The translations under genes and the position numbers were made by a program. From Melioribacteraceae bacterium (GTDB lineage Bacteria; Bacteroidota; Ignavibacteria; Ignavibacteriales; Melioribacteraceae): DNA of 30,346 nt. Below the pieces are notes generated by a model. That model saw only the letters and a program-made list of their open reading frames with translations, was not told where the DNA came from and ran no database searches. Where the stretch lies: the NCBI GenBank assembly GCA_026983755.1, contig JALSTL010000200.1, positions 1-30,346 of the forward strand. The letters are read 5' to 3'. Of this stretch, positions 8,208-17,402 are shown piece by piece. Every line of letters begins with the position of its first letter. Within the stretch, counting starts at the first letter, position 1.

Positions 8208-8897
8208 TTATTTTTTATTTTTAAGATCGTAAAGTGCGTCTATTAATTCTATAGAACTTTCTTCCATATCACCAACAATTTTATCTACACGCGAAACAAA
8301 AAAGTTATAAAAAACTTGAAGAATCATAGCAACAACCAATCCGAATAAAGTAGTTAACAAAGCTTCGGAGATACCGCTTGCAACAATTGCGGGAGACATT
8401 TGGTTAGCTGCTGCAATATCATCAAAAGCCGAAATCATACCCATTACAGTTCCGGTAAAACCAAGCATAGGTGCAATGCTGATAAAAAGTGAAATCCAAA
8501 TTAACCCTTTTTCCAAAAAGCTCATTTCAATGGCACCATAAGTCATAATTGCTTTTTCGGCTGCTTCAATACCTTCATCCGCTCGTAGAAGACCGGCATG
8601 AAATACCGAAGCAATAGAACCTTTGGAATTTTCGCAAAACTTCATTGCTTCTTGTACACCGCCGTTGGATAATTTATCTTTAACCGCAAGAATAAACTTT
8701 TTGGTATTAGTGGACGAAGATAATAATGAAAATAATTTGGCGAAAGAGAAAGCAAGACCAATAACCAATACAAATAGTATAGGCCACATAAAAACGCCGC
8801 CTTGTACAAATTTTTCTTGTAAATATGATATAGCTCCACCTGAATTGGCTTCCGCTACTATAAATGATAATGCTCCTGTTATTGATGTAATTACCAT
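8208..8897 (-). CDS. exbB: MotA/TolQ/ExbB proton channel family protein
   Basis: This 229-aa inner-membrane protein is the proton channel of an ExbBD/TolQR-type motor, which energizes outer-membrane transport or envelope integrity. Three hydrophobic segments are seen (about 36-56, 130-155 and 175-197). The family block GLIWISLFISIAPMLGFTGTVMGMI and the following AIVASGISEALLTTLFGLVVA carry the channel-lining Thr and Gly residues. The start is supported by GGAGGT 8 nt upstream. It is the first gene of exbB-exbD-exbD. ExbB versus TolQ cannot be settled since neither tonB nor tolA/tolB/pal is in view. Confidence 0.92.
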   Translation of the reverse strand: MVITSITGALSFIVAEANSGGAISYLQEKFVQGGVFMWPILFVLVIGLAFSFAKLFSLLSSSTNTKKFILAVKDKLSNGGVQEAMKFCENSKGSIASVFHAGLLRADEGIEAAEKAIMTYGAIEMSFLEKGLIWISLFISIAPMLGFTGTVMGMISAFDDIAAANQMSPAIVASGISEALLTTLFGLVVAMILQVFYNFFVSRVDKIVGDMEESSIELIDALYDLKNKK

Positions 8898-8943
8898 ACG
8901 AAGGTACCTCCGAAATTGTTTTTATTTATTTTTTATTAGTAAA

Positions 8944-8969
8944 CAAATTTATATTGAACAACGTTACAA
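8944..8969 (-). promoter_or_regulatory. Possible promoter of the ExbB operon
   Basis: On the minus strand a TTG (8969-8967) is followed after 15 nt by TAAATTTG (8951-8944), the latter matching the Bacteroidota -7 box TAnnTTTG. The spacing is shorter than usual for that class. It lies about 46 nt before the exbB start. Tentative. Confidence 0.25.
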
Positions 8970-9061
8970 TTTTAATAAAAAAAAGTCAATAAGTAATTTG
9001 TTACATTTTTTGCATTTTGAAATAATTTCCATTTAACAATTTATATATATATTTTGGCTAG

Positions 9062-9226
9062 TTAAACCCAAATTATGCATTATAAATTATAAATTGTTTA
9101 TAAAACTCTATTAAACAATAAGCTAAAGAGACTTGTTAATTTAACCCTTTCTAATGTTATGCTTTAGAATAATTGCTTTTATTATTTAGAGCTATTCTGT
9201 TCTTCTATTGCATAATTCGGGTTAAA
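9062..9226. repeat. 165-bp element bounded by 18-bp imperfect inverted repeats (MITE candidate)
   Basis: TTAAACCCAAATTATGCA at 9062-9079 is mirrored by TGCATAATTCGGGTTAAA at 9209-9226, with 16 of 18 positions complementary. The interior is AT-rich, encodes nothing, and holds a weaker third copy of the motif near 9140-9165 (TTAACCC, then TTATGC). It fills most of the 338-bp gap between the two leftward genes. No clear target-site duplication is visible. It could be a non-autonomous transposon remnant or a large hairpin in RNA. Confidence 0.45.
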
Positions 9227-9235
9227 ACTTTAATT

Positions 9236-10279
9236 CTAATTAAATTCAAATTTTGCACCTATCGGAAAATGATCGCTAAAACCGCCCAAGTATTTTCTTC
9301 CACCGTATGTAGGCTTTGCCGTTCCTTTGTATTTGCCTGTTTTTGTTATCATAAAATTCGGATGAATTATTTCAAATGAATTACATTCATAATCGGTATT
9401 TTTTTTATCCAACAAACTTTTTGAAATAATCATTTGATCTAACATATTCCAATGCTTTTTATATTTGTATGTTCCTTTCCCTTTCTGAAATAATTTGTAT
9501 GCTACATTATATAATAGATTATCATTGTTACCTTCGCAATCAATTTGTTTTGCATTCAGAATTTTATGTATAGATTCATTCGAAGGCAGGTCGTTAAAAT
9601 CTCCTATGGCAATTATATTGCTCGAACTATCGGAATTTAAAATTTGTGTAATTTTATTAAGTAATGTTTTTGCCGCGGCAACTCTGTATTTGTTCGTTTC
9701 ATGTAAACCGGCTCTTCGTGATGGCCAATGATTTACGAATATATTGAATAATTCTTTTGTTTTTCTATTTTTCAACCTAACATATAAAATATCTCTTGTA
9801 AGTTTGCCGTCGGTTAAATGAACGTTTAACGGTTCCGATGAAACCAATGTAAATATTTTTTTATTGTAAATTAAACCGTTATCTATTCCTCTTTTATCGG
9901 GAGATTCGGCATAAGCAACATCATATTTATTTTCCCCTATATAATTGTCAATTAATCTTTTCAACAAATGCTTATGTTCAATTTCTTCCGCACCAAGTAT
10001 ATCCGGACCTTTTCCGTTGTTCATAAATTTTATTACTCGTGAAAGGTTGGCCAATTTGTGTTTCAATTTTTCTTCGTTCCAATTTATTTCACTTGACGGA
10101 GTAAACCATTCATCTTTTTTATCGGGATCGTCAACCGTATCAAAAAGATTTTCCATATTCCAATTTGCTACATAAAAATATTTCGGAAACTGTTTAAGTG
10201 TTTCACCTCTGTTATTGTTTCCATTACAACTATAAAAAACGAATCCTAAAGAAATTAAGTAAATGATAATATTTTTCAT
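9236..10279 (-). CDS. Endonuclease/exonuclease/phosphatase-family lipoprotein
   Basis: This 347-aa protein has a signal sequence ending in a lipobox (FYSC, Cys18) followed by an Asn-rich linker, so it is predicted to be anchored to a membrane outside the cytoplasm. The catalytic plan of the metal-dependent EEP (DNase I-like) fold is intact: NWNMENLFD (Asn41, Glu43), AEEIEH (98-102), NHWPSR (183-188), GDFND (226-230) and the terminal SDHFP (335-339, His337). The long DTVDDPDKKDEWFTP loop after the first motif is typical of extracellular nucleases in Bacteroidota. The substrate could be extracellular DNA or a phosphodiester or lipid. It is divergent from polA across 113 nt. Confidence 0.87.
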   Translation of the reverse strand: MKNIIIYLISLGFVFYSCNGNNNRGETLKQFPKYFYVANWNMENLFDTVDDPDKKDEWFTPSSEINWNEEKLKHKLANLSRVIKFMNNGKGPDILGAEEIEHKHLLKRLIDNYIGENKYDVAYAESPDKRGIDNGLIYNKKIFTLVSSEPLNVHLTDGKLTRDILYVRLKNRKTKELFNIFVNHWPSRRAGLHETNKYRVAAAKTLLNKITQILNSDSSSNIIAIGDFNDLPSNESIHKILNAKQIDCEGNNDNLLYNVAYKLFQKGKGTYKYKKHWNMLDQMIISKSLLDKKNTDYECNSFEIIHPNFMITKTGKYKGTAKPTYGGRKYLGGFSDHFPIGAKFEFN

Positions 10280-10392
10280 TAAACTAGTTCCATAAAAAAA
10301 TAGTTATTGAATCAAACAATTTATATCTTCAAAATATTAAATTTTAAATATAATAGCTAAATTGCAAAAATTTTTTTTAAGAGAAGGAAAAT

Positions 10393-13146
10393 ATGAATAA
10401 ACATAAGTTTGTAATTATAGATGCTTTGGCAATGGCTTATAAAGCTTATTTTGCATTTATGAACAGACCTTTGGCAACATCAACAGGAGAGCCTACTTCC
10501 GCCGTGTACGGATTTGTTACGCAACTATTAAAAGTAATTGAACAGACACAACCCGATTATTTGGCCGTTGCTTTCGATTCTAAAGAAAAAACTTTCAGAC
10601 ATAAAATTTACGAAGGTTATAAATCGTCCCGTTCGGCTATGCCGGAAGATATGATTCCGCAAATCGATAGAATTAAAGAGTTTGTTGAAGGTTTAAATGT
10701 TCCGTTATATATTAAAGCAGGATACGAAGCCGACGATATTATTGGTGCCGCAGTAAAAATTGCCGAAAGTAACAATTACGAATCTTTTGCCGTTACGCCC
10801 GATAAAGATTATATCCAATTGATAACGGAAAACATAAAACTGATTAAACCGGGTAAAACTACGGAAGAAATTAATATAATTGATAAGAAAAAAGTTTTGG
10901 AAAACTATGGTTTCGAACCGAAATATATGGTAGATTATCTTGCTTTAATAGGAGATTCGTCGGACGATATTCCAGGCGTTGCAGGTATTGGTCCTAAAAC
11001 CGCCACACCATTAATTCAAAAATTCGGTACGTTAGAAAATATTTACAATAATATTGATAAAATAGAAAAAAAAGGAGTACGGACAAAACTTCTAAATTCC
11101 AAAGAAAAAGCTTTCCTTTCTAAACGGCTTGCCACTATTGTTACAGATGTGGATTTGGATTTTAATTTTGATAAGTCAATGCCGGAACCAAACTTTGACA
11201 AAATTCAAAGTTTATTTAACCGGCTTGAATTTAAAAATCTTTATAACAGATTAAGAAAAGTTTTTTTAGAAGACGAAATACAGGATACTATTTCTGTAAA
11301 TACTCAAAATGTTTTTAATAAAGATAAAACAAATTACCATTTAGTAACAACCGAAAAAGGTGCAAAAAATTTGGCAAATCTTCTCAGTAAACAAAAAGAA
11401 TTTGTTTTCGATACCGAGACCGATTCGTTAAATGTTTTGGAAGTTAAACTTGCAGGAGCGTCATTTTGCATCAAAAAAGGAGAAGCATATTTTGTTGCAG
11501 TAAATCCTTATTTGGAACAAACCGATTTGTTTGCAGTAAATTTGGAAGATAGACTTAACATAAACGAATTTATAAAAATTTTCAAACCCGTTTTTGAAAA
11601 TAAAAACATAAAAAAGATATGTCAAAACGGTAAGTTTGATATTGGTGTTTTAAGGCATTATTCGATTCACCTTCAAGGTTTTTATTTCGATACGATGCTT
11701 GCCAGTTATTTAATAGACCCGGATCAAAAACACGGGATGGATGCATTAGCGGAAAAATACTTAAATTACAAACCGATTCCCTTTTCTGAAATAATCGGCC
11801 CCAAAAAAGACCCTTCCAAAATATTTTCCGTTGAACTTAAAACTTTAAGTAATTATGCTTGCGAAGATGCCGATATTACTTTTCAACTTTATAAAGTTTT
11901 GAAAAATATTCTTAAAAAAGAAGGACTTGAAAAATTAGGGAACCAAATAGAATTTCCTCTTGCCCCTGTTTTGGAAAAAATTGAATACAACGGAGTTAAA
12001 CTGAATGTAAAAACTTTAAAAAATTATAGTAAAGATTTAGATATTTTAATATCAAATTATACAAAAGAAATTTTCAAATTAGCCGGAGAAGAATTTAATA
12101 TTAATTCACCCAAACAACTACAAACAATATTATTCGAAAAATTAAAACTTAAACCGAGCAAAAAAACAAAAACCGGTTATTCTACCAATGCAAAAGCTTT
12201 GGAACTGTTAAAAGGTGAACATGAAATAATAGACATTTTACTAAATTACAGACAAACTACAAAATTAAAATCTACTTATGCAGATGCTTTGCCTAAAATG
12301 GTAGATGGAAATCATAGAATTCACACAACATTCAATCAAACAATAGCCTCTACCGGAAGACTTTCCAGTATAAATCCAAATTTGCAAAATATTCCCGTAA
12401 GAACGGAAATGGGAAGAGAAATTAGGAAGGCATTTATTCCTACAGATAAAAATTACTTGATATTAAGTGCCGATTACAGTCAAATTGAACTTAGAATAAT
12501 GGCACATTTAAGCGGAGATAAAGCAATGATTAAAGCATTCAAAAACGGCGAAGACATACATCGTTCTACTGCTGCCTTGGTTTTTTCCGTAAATCCGGAA
12601 GATGTAACACCCGATATGAGAAGAAAAGCAAAAGAAGTTAACTTCGGCATATTATACGGAATAGGTGCTTTCGGTTTGGCATCAAGATTAGGAATTACCA
12701 GAACACATGCTAAAGAAGTTATTGATACTTATTTCGAAAAATTTTCCAGTATAAAAAACATGATTGAAAAATTAATCGAAAAAGCAAAAGAAAACGGTTA
12801 CGCAGAAACGATAAACGGAAGAAGAAGATTCTTAAAAAACTTAAAAAGCAACAACAGAGTTGTTAGACAATTTGAAGAACGTGTTGCAACTAACATGCCA
12901 ATTCAAGGAACTGCAGCCGATATGATAAAAATTGCAATGATAAAAATCCATAACGAATTGGAAAAAAGAAAAGCAAAAACCAAAATGATTTTACAAGTTC
13001 ACGACGAATTGCTTTTTGATGTTCATAAAGCGGAATTAGATGAAATTAAACCGGTAATAAAAAATTTAATGGAAAATGCCATGAAACTTGATGTTCCGAT
13101 AATTGCAGAAACCGGTACGGGAAATAATTGGCTTGAAGCTCATTAA
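10393..13146 (+). CDS. polA: DNA polymerase I
   Basis: Family A polymerase for Okazaki-fragment processing and repair, 917 aa, the usual full length. Three domains are complete. The 5'-3' flap exonuclease (1-295) has AVTPDKDYIQL and GDSSDDIPGVAGIGPKTA. The 3'-5' proofreading domain starts at FDTETD (Asp340, Glu342) and carries DTMLASYLIDP and YACEDADIT, so its acidic residues look intact, unlike in some Gram-positive polymerases. The polymerase domain has ADYSQIELR (from 693), the O-helix RRKAKEVNFGILYG (743-756) and QVHDELLFD (868-876). GAAGGAAA lies close upstream of the ATG. It appears to be transcribed alone, with a 162-nt gap before ppa. Confidence 0.97.
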   Translation: MNKHKFVIIDALAMAYKAYFAFMNRPLATSTGEPTSAVYGFVTQLLKVIEQTQPDYLAVAFDSKEKTFRHKIYEGYKSSRSAMPEDMIPQIDRIKEFVEGLNVPLYIKAGYEADDIIGAAVKIAESNNYESFAVTPDKDYIQLITENIKLIKPGKTTEEINIIDKKKVLENYGFEPKYMVDYLALIGDSSDDIPGVAGIGPKTATPLIQKFGTLENIYNNIDKIEKKGVRTKLLNSKEKAFLSKRLATIVTDVDLDFNFDKSMPEPNFDKIQSLFNRLEFKNLYNRLRKVFLEDEIQDTISVNTQNVFNKDKTNYHLVTTEKGAKNLANLLSKQKEFVFDTETDSLNVLEVKLAGASFCIKKGEAYFVAVNPYLEQTDLFAVNLEDRLNINEFIKIFKPVFENKNIKKICQNGKFDIGVLRHYSIHLQGFYFDTMLASYLIDPDQKHGMDALAEKYLNYKPIPFSEIIGPKKDPSKIFSVELKTLSNYACEDADITFQLYKVLKNILKKEGLEKLGNQIEFPLAPVLEKIEYNGVKLNVKTLKNYSKDLDILISNYTKEIFKLAGEEFNINSPKQLQTILFEKLKLKPSKKTKTGYSTNAKALELLKGEHEIIDILLNYRQTTKLKSTYADALPKMVDGNHRIHTTFNQTIASTGRLSSINPNLQNIPVRTEMGREIRKAFIPTDKNYLILSADYSQIELRIMAHLSGDKAMIKAFKNGEDIHRSTAALVFSVNPEDVTPDMRRKAKEVNFGILYGIGAFGLASRLGITRTHAKEVIDTYFEKFSSIKNMIEKLIEKAKENGYAETINGRRRFLKNLKSNNRVVRQFEERVATNMPIQGTAADMIKIAMIKIHNELEKRKAKTKMILQVHDELLFDVHKAELDEIKPVIKNLMENAMKLDVPIIAETGTGNNWLEAH

Positions 13147-13308
13147 CATTTATTATCCCGTTACTTTTTTTGAAATTTAAAATATTTAAATAATTAAAAA
13201 GTTCTTTCGTTTCTAAAATCATTCTATAAATTCAAGTAGAAAAATCTAAAACTTTTTAGTTATTTTTCCGATAGTTTAACCAAACAATAAATAATATAAG
13301 GAAGAAAC

Positions 13309-13920
13309 ATGGCATTCCCATCACCTTTTTTTAAGTGGAGACCTCATCCGTGGCACGGTCTTGAAGTTGGAAAAAAACCGCCGGAAATTGTAAGCGCTTA
13401 TATAGAAATAACACCTTTCGATTTTGTGAAATACGAAGTAGATAAATCGACAGGATATTTACGCGTTGACAGACCTCACAGAACCTCATCGCAACCACCG
13501 TCGTTATACGGTTTTATTCCCAGAACATATTGCGGAAGAAGAGTAAAAAAACTTTCTCCCAAAGCCAAAAAAGGAGACGGCGACCCGTTGGATATTTGTA
13601 TTATTAGCGAAAGACCAATTAACAAATCGGAAATTATTTTGGATGCTCAAGTTGTTGGCGGTTTCCAAATGATTGACCACGGTGAGGCCGACGATAAAAT
13701 TGTTGCTGTTCTTGTAAACGATAATGTTTGGAAAGAGGCTAAAAATATTACGGATTTACCTCATGTAATTGTTGAAAGATTAAGACATTATTTTCTTACT
13801 TACAAATTGGTTCCGGGTGAAGAAACAAAAACAACAATCGAAAAAGTTTACGGACGTAAACATGCATTAAAAGTTGTTGAAGCCGCAATGTCCGATTATA
13901 TTGAAGAATACGGTGCTTAA
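13309..13920 (+). CDS. ppa: Family I inorganic pyrophosphatase
   Basis: This soluble Mg-dependent enzyme hydrolyses pyrophosphate from biosynthetic reactions. At 203 aa it is slightly longer than the E. coli enzyme. The family signature GDGDPLDIC places the metal-binding aspartates at 90, 92 and 95; further family residues are KYE (41-43), YGFIPRTY (67-74), EADDKIVAV (126-134) and YGRKHA near the end. The N-terminal [14 protein letters not shown] is an unusual lead-in to the core. AAGGAAG before the ATG serves as ribosome site. A terminator follows directly. Confidence 0.95.
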   Translation: MAFPSPFFKWRPHPWHGLEVGKKPPEIVSAYIEITPFDFVKYEVDKSTGYLRVDRPHRTSSQPPSLYGFIPRTYCGRRVKKLSPKAKKGDGDPLDICIISERPINKSEIILDAQVVGGFQMIDHGEADDKIVAVLVNDNVWKEAKNITDLPHVIVERLRHYFLTYKLVPGEETKTTIEKVYGRKHALKVVEAAMSDYIEEYGA

Positions 13921-13928
13921 TATTTTTT

Positions 13929-13973
13929 AATACGGACGTAAATATACCGTATTTTCGTCCGTTTCTATTTTTT
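13929..13973 (+). terminator. Rho-independent terminator after ppa
   Basis: ACGGACG (13932-13938) pairs with CGTCCGT (13956-13962) and is followed by a T-rich run TTCTATTTTTT. An overlapping alternative stem, AATACGG (13929-13935) with CCGTATT (13947-13953), uses some of the same bases, so only one can form at a time. Confidence 0.7.
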
Positions 13974-14214
13974 GTAAACTTTAAGTAAATTAAATTTCCA
14001 TTTTACATTGATTTTACTTTCCAAAATTAAAGTATGTTTTTACAACTCACCACAGTTTGTTACGAAATTTTACAATTTACTTTTTGATTTCCTTGTGGTT
14101 TCTTTTTCAATTACCTTTACTGTTTATGCATTGTTAAATAATACTTTTTATTTATAAAGAAATTGATATTTTTATAATTCAAATTGCAGAATTTATTAAA
14201 AGAACAAAAACATT

Positions 14215-15411
14215 TTGAATAATATTAACCTTGAAAAAGAGTATTTAAACTCTTCCGATGTTCATCTTATTTCTTATGAAAATAAAGAAATAATTTTAGT
14301 GGGAACAGCACATATTTCCAAACAATCCGCCAAATTAGTAGAAGATGTTATTAAAGGTGAAAAACCGGACGTTGTGTGTATCGAACTGGATGCTCAACGC
14401 ATGGAAGCATTGTCGAATAAAAAACGTTGGGAAAATTTAGACCTCAAAACAATTATCAGAAAGAAGCAATTCAGTACATTAATTGTAAACATAATACTTT
14501 CTTCTTACCAAAAAAAATTAGGCAGTAAGCTGGGCGTAACACCCGGCTTGGAACTTTACCAAGCTGCAAAAGTTGCAAAAGAAATGAACATTCCCATTGA
14601 GTTAAGTGATAGGGATGTTAGAATAACATTAAAACGTGCTTGGCATTCAATGAGTTTATTCCAAAAATTTAAATTTATTTCCCTTGGTATAGTTAGCATT
14701 TTCGAAAGAGAAGAAATTTCGGAAGAAGAGCTTGAAAGATTAAAAAGCAAAGATGTAATTACAGAATTAATGAATGAACTTGGTAAAGCAATGCCAGTAC
14801 TTAAAACGGTCTTAATTGATGAACGCGATTCTTTTCTTGCAAAAAAAATTAAAGATGCAAAAGGAGAAAAAATTATTGGAGTTGTTGGTGCCGGTCATTT
14901 GCAAGGTATTATAAAAAAAATAAACGGTAATGAAAATATAAATTTGGAAACGATAAAATCAATTCCCAAATCTTCTGCATTAGTAAAAATTATAGGCTGG
15001 GCAATTCCCGTTTTAATTATAGGTTCAATAATCCTAATCGGTTATAATCAAGGAATAAAAGCAGCAGGAAATAATTCTTTGTATTGGTTTCTGGCAAATG
15101 GTATTCCAAGTGCTTTCGGTGCTTTATTGGCTTTGGCTCATCCTTTTACAATATTGGCGGTTTTTATTGCCGCACCCTTTACAAGTTTAACACCTTTAAT
15201 AGGCGCCGGTTATGTTGCCGCTTTTGTTCAAACTTATTTTGTTCCTCCGGTAGTTTATGAAATTCAAAATGTTAGTGAAGATATAAATAAATTTTCGATG
15301 TGGTGGAAAAACAAATTATTTAGGATTATTCTTGTTTTTATTCTTTCCGGTTTGGGAAGTGTTTTGGGAACTTACGTAGGAGCATACAAAATAATTTCCG
15401 ATTTATTTTAA
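14215..15411 (+). CDS. TraB/PrgY-family membrane protein
   Basis: The protein belongs to the TraB/PrgY family (related to GumN), named from the enterococcal pheromone-shutdown factor but widespread in genomes without that system. The general function is unknown; a metal-dependent peptidase-like fold has been proposed. The soluble N-terminal half has the family blocks LVGTAHIS (28-35) and VCIELD (54-59), and GVVGAGHLQGI about 200 residues later. The C-terminal third (about 254-398) holds four to five membrane helices. The start is uncertain: the assigned codon is TTG at 14215 with no ribosome site, and the next Met is at residue 63, inside the conserved domain. It is convergent with pduT. Confidence 0.82.
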   Translation: MNNINLEKEYLNSSDVHLISYENKEIILVGTAHISKQSAKLVEDVIKGEKPDVVCIELDAQRMEALSNKKRWENLDLKTIIRKKQFSTLIVNIILSSYQKKLGSKLGVTPGLELYQAAKVAKEMNIPIELSDRDVRITLKRAWHSMSLFQKFKFISLGIVSIFEREEISEEELERLKSKDVITELMNELGKAMPVLKTVLIDERDSFLAKKIKDAKGEKIIGVVGAGHLQGIIKKINGNENINLETIKSIPKSSALVKIIGWAIPVLIIGSIILIGYNQGIKAAGNNSLYWFLANGIPSAFGALLALAHPFTILAVFIAAPFTSLTPLIGAGYVAAFVQTYFVPPVVYEIQNVSEDINKFSMWWKNKLFRIILVFILSGLGSVLGTYVGAYKIISDLF

Positions 15412-15499
15412 TATGATTTTTTCTAATAATAAAAAGATAATTTCATTTTGAAACTATTCATAATCAAAAAACATCAAAATCAAATTATTTATTAAATGA

Positions 15500-16051
15500 T
15501 TAAATCATTTCACTTAACAATTCTTTTCTTGGTTTTGGAATAACAACTTTGTTTACAAGCAAGCCTTTTTCCGAAATTAATTTTGCACCGGCATCAATTG
15601 CAGTCTGAACGGCAGCAACATCACCTGTTAAGGTACAAAAAGCTTTACCGCCCAAAGCCATTGCCAATCTTACTTCAATCAATTTTACAGAAGCGGATTT
15701 AACCGCTGCATCAGCACCTTCTATTAAAGAAGCAACTGAAAATGATTCTAAAATTCCCAATGCTTCCAAGGCTTGAACATTTGAATGGCCTGATATAGCC
15801 GGAAAAATATCTTTATGCACATTCGGAATTATAAAAGTATCGATAACGGCAAAATCCATTTGATTGGTTGCAGAATTTACGGAAGACTGAACTGCTGCAA
15901 CCTCTCCACCAATTAAAACCATATATTTACCGGAACAAATTGAACGAGAAATAATCAATTCAACTTCCGATGTTTTAAGCATTATATCGGCCGCTTGCAT
16001 TCCGGCAGCTATACTAGATAATTCTATTAAACCAATGGAATTCATTTCCAT
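15500..16051 (-). CDS. pduT: Tandem-BMC microcompartment shell protein with Fe-S site (PduT-like)
   Basis: This 183-aa trimer-forming shell protein has two fused BMC domains (about 4-85 and 95-178), each with the GILE/GLIE beta start and a GGK/GGE-DVAAVQ block. It matches PduT from memory along its whole length: IGLIELSSIA, SRSICSGKYMVLIGG, then LPNIH/IPNVH-HxxxxPAISG, ALGILESFSVA and VIPKPRKE. Cys39 in the RSICSGK turn corresponds to the PduT Cys that holds a [4Fe-4S] cluster at the trimer pore. The protein would pass electrons through a shell facet to the adjacent PduS. AAGGA lies 7 nt upstream. No hexameric BMC-H or pentameric vertex gene is nearby. Confidence 0.9.
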   Translation of the reverse strand: MEMNSIGLIELSSIAAGMQAADIMLKTSEVELIISRSICSGKYMVLIGGEVAAVQSSVNSATNQMDFAVIDTFIIPNVHKDIFPAISGHSNVQALEALGILESFSVASLIEGADAAVKSASVKLIEVRLAMALGGKAFCTLTGDVAAVQTAIDAGAKLISEKGLLVNKVVIPKPRKELLSEMI

Positions 16052-16078
16052 ATTTAAGTCCTTAATTTAATTTTAAGT

Positions 16079-17395
16079 TTATTTTCTTTCTATAAGTATA
16101 TAAGTGTCCGTTATTTCCACAACCTTTCCGCTTAATGAAGCATGAATTTTTGCTCCCAAATTTCCTTGATGAATATTTGCAATCAAATCGCCTTTTTTAA
16201 CTGTGCTCCCTAATTTAATTTCCGGTTTTGCCGGAGCACCTACATGTTGTTTTAATTTTATTTTAACTTTTTTCGGCAAGGGAAATTTTTTTACAAATGG
16301 AGTTGGATAATCATAATTTTCTATATTTAATTTTTTCATTAGTTGCTTTGTAGGTACGTTTCTTCCGTTACGAATAGGATGGACTTTTAAAGGCTTTGAT
16401 TGGTTAAATACTATTCCTTTTTCTTTAAGGTATTTTTTTCCTTGGTTGCAGGCTTCACGCGGATATAAATCTTCCGGACATGCATATAAAGTGCATAAAC
16501 CGCACGAACTACACAAATCCGAAAAAACATTCCATAGCTTTTTACCCGACTTTGTAAAACTTAAACTACGCATTACTTTATGCGGTTGCACATCGTAGCC
16601 TAATAAACCTCTCGGACAAAATTCCGTACAATAACTACACTGATCGCATGCCGATTTACCAATTCGATTCATACTTTTAATATTACGATTTAATCTTTTA
16701 ACCAAATAATGATTTTTGGGTAATACAATTATGCCTCCTGTTGTTTTTGTAATTACTTCCTCGAAATCGAAAGTTATAGTTCCCATCATTATTCCGCCTA
16801 TAAAAACAGCGGAATTGTTTATATCCGGAGTTCCTACAAAGTTTAAAATATCTTTTAGCTTGGTACCCACCGGCACGAAAAAAGCCGATGGTTTTTTAAC
16901 TGCTCCGGCAACGGAAACAAATTTTTCCGTTACTGGCAAACCTTTATAAGCATTCGATATATTGAAGAGAGTTTCCACATTGTTTACAACAACATTAACA
17001 TCCAAAGGAATTCCTTTGGGCGGAATAAGTCTGTTTGTTAAGTTATAAACCAATTCGTATTCGTCACCTGCCGGATAATAATCTTTCAGATAGTTTGTTT
17101 CTATATTCAAGTTGTTGGTATGTTTTTCAATTTCCGATATTGCTTTTGTATTTTTAGCTTTTATACCGAACATTCCTTTTTTAGCTTTCGTACTTTCAAT
17201 TAAAAGTTGCATGCCGTTTACTATATCGGAAGCAAAGTTTACCATTAGTTCATAATCTTTGTGTAACAAAGGTTCACATTCTGCACCGTTACCAATAACA
17301 AATTCCACATTAGAGTTTGCTTTAATATGAGTGGGAAATCCGGCACCGCCGGCACCAACAACACCTGCATCAAATATTTTTTCGGAAATATTCAT
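16079..17395 (-). CDS. pduS: PduS-like RnfC-domain flavin/Fe-S oxidoreductase
   Basis: This 438-aa electron carrier resembles PduS, the microcompartment-associated cobalamin reductase, and the RnfC subunit. The N-terminus has the nucleotide/flavin loop GVVGAGGAGFPTH (11-23) followed by the AECEP signature (38-42). An SLBB-type segment follows. Two cysteine clusters for [4Fe-4S] centres come next: CxxCxxCxxxCP (Cys250, 253, 256, 260) and CxxCxxCxxxxCP (Cys295, 298, 301, 306), the latter with one extra residue. The C-terminus is a barrel-sandwich domain (HVGAPAKPEIKLGSTVKKGDLIA). It lies 27 nt before pduT and 7 nt after the phosphatase. It likely accepts electrons from NADH or a quinone-linked donor and exchanges them with the PduT cluster. 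Confidence 0.9.
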   Translation of the reverse strand: MNISEKIFDAGVVGAGGAGFPTHIKANSNVEFVIGNGAECEPLLHKDYELMVNFASDIVNGMQLLIESTKAKKGMFGIKAKNTKAISEIEKHTNNLNIETNYLKDYYPAGDEYELVYNLTNRLIPPKGIPLDVNVVVNNVETLFNISNAYKGLPVTEKFVSVAGAVKKPSAFFVPVGTKLKDILNFVGTPDINNSAVFIGGIMMGTITFDFEEVITKTTGGIIVLPKNHYLVKRLNRNIKSMNRIGKSACDQCSYCTEFCPRGLLGYDVQPHKVMRSLSFTKSGKKLWNVFSDLCSSCGLCTLYACPEDLYPREACNQGKKYLKEKGIVFNQSKPLKVHPIRNGRNVPTKQLMKKLNIENYDYPTPFVKKFPLPKKVKIKLKQHVGAPAKPEIKLGSTVKKGDLIANIHQGNLGAKIHASLSGKVVEITDTYILIERK

Positions 17396-17402
17396 GAATA
17401 TG

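Noticed and set aside
14056..14104. ACCACA and TGTGGT inverted pair in the gap before the TraB gene
   Set aside because: Only 6 bp separated by nearly 40 nt, which is expected by chance in this composition.
15494..15510. Palindrome AAATGAT-TAA-ATCATTT at the end of pduT
   Set aside because: It overlaps the pduT stop codon, is entirely weak AT-rich pairing and has no T run after it, so I do not call it a terminator.
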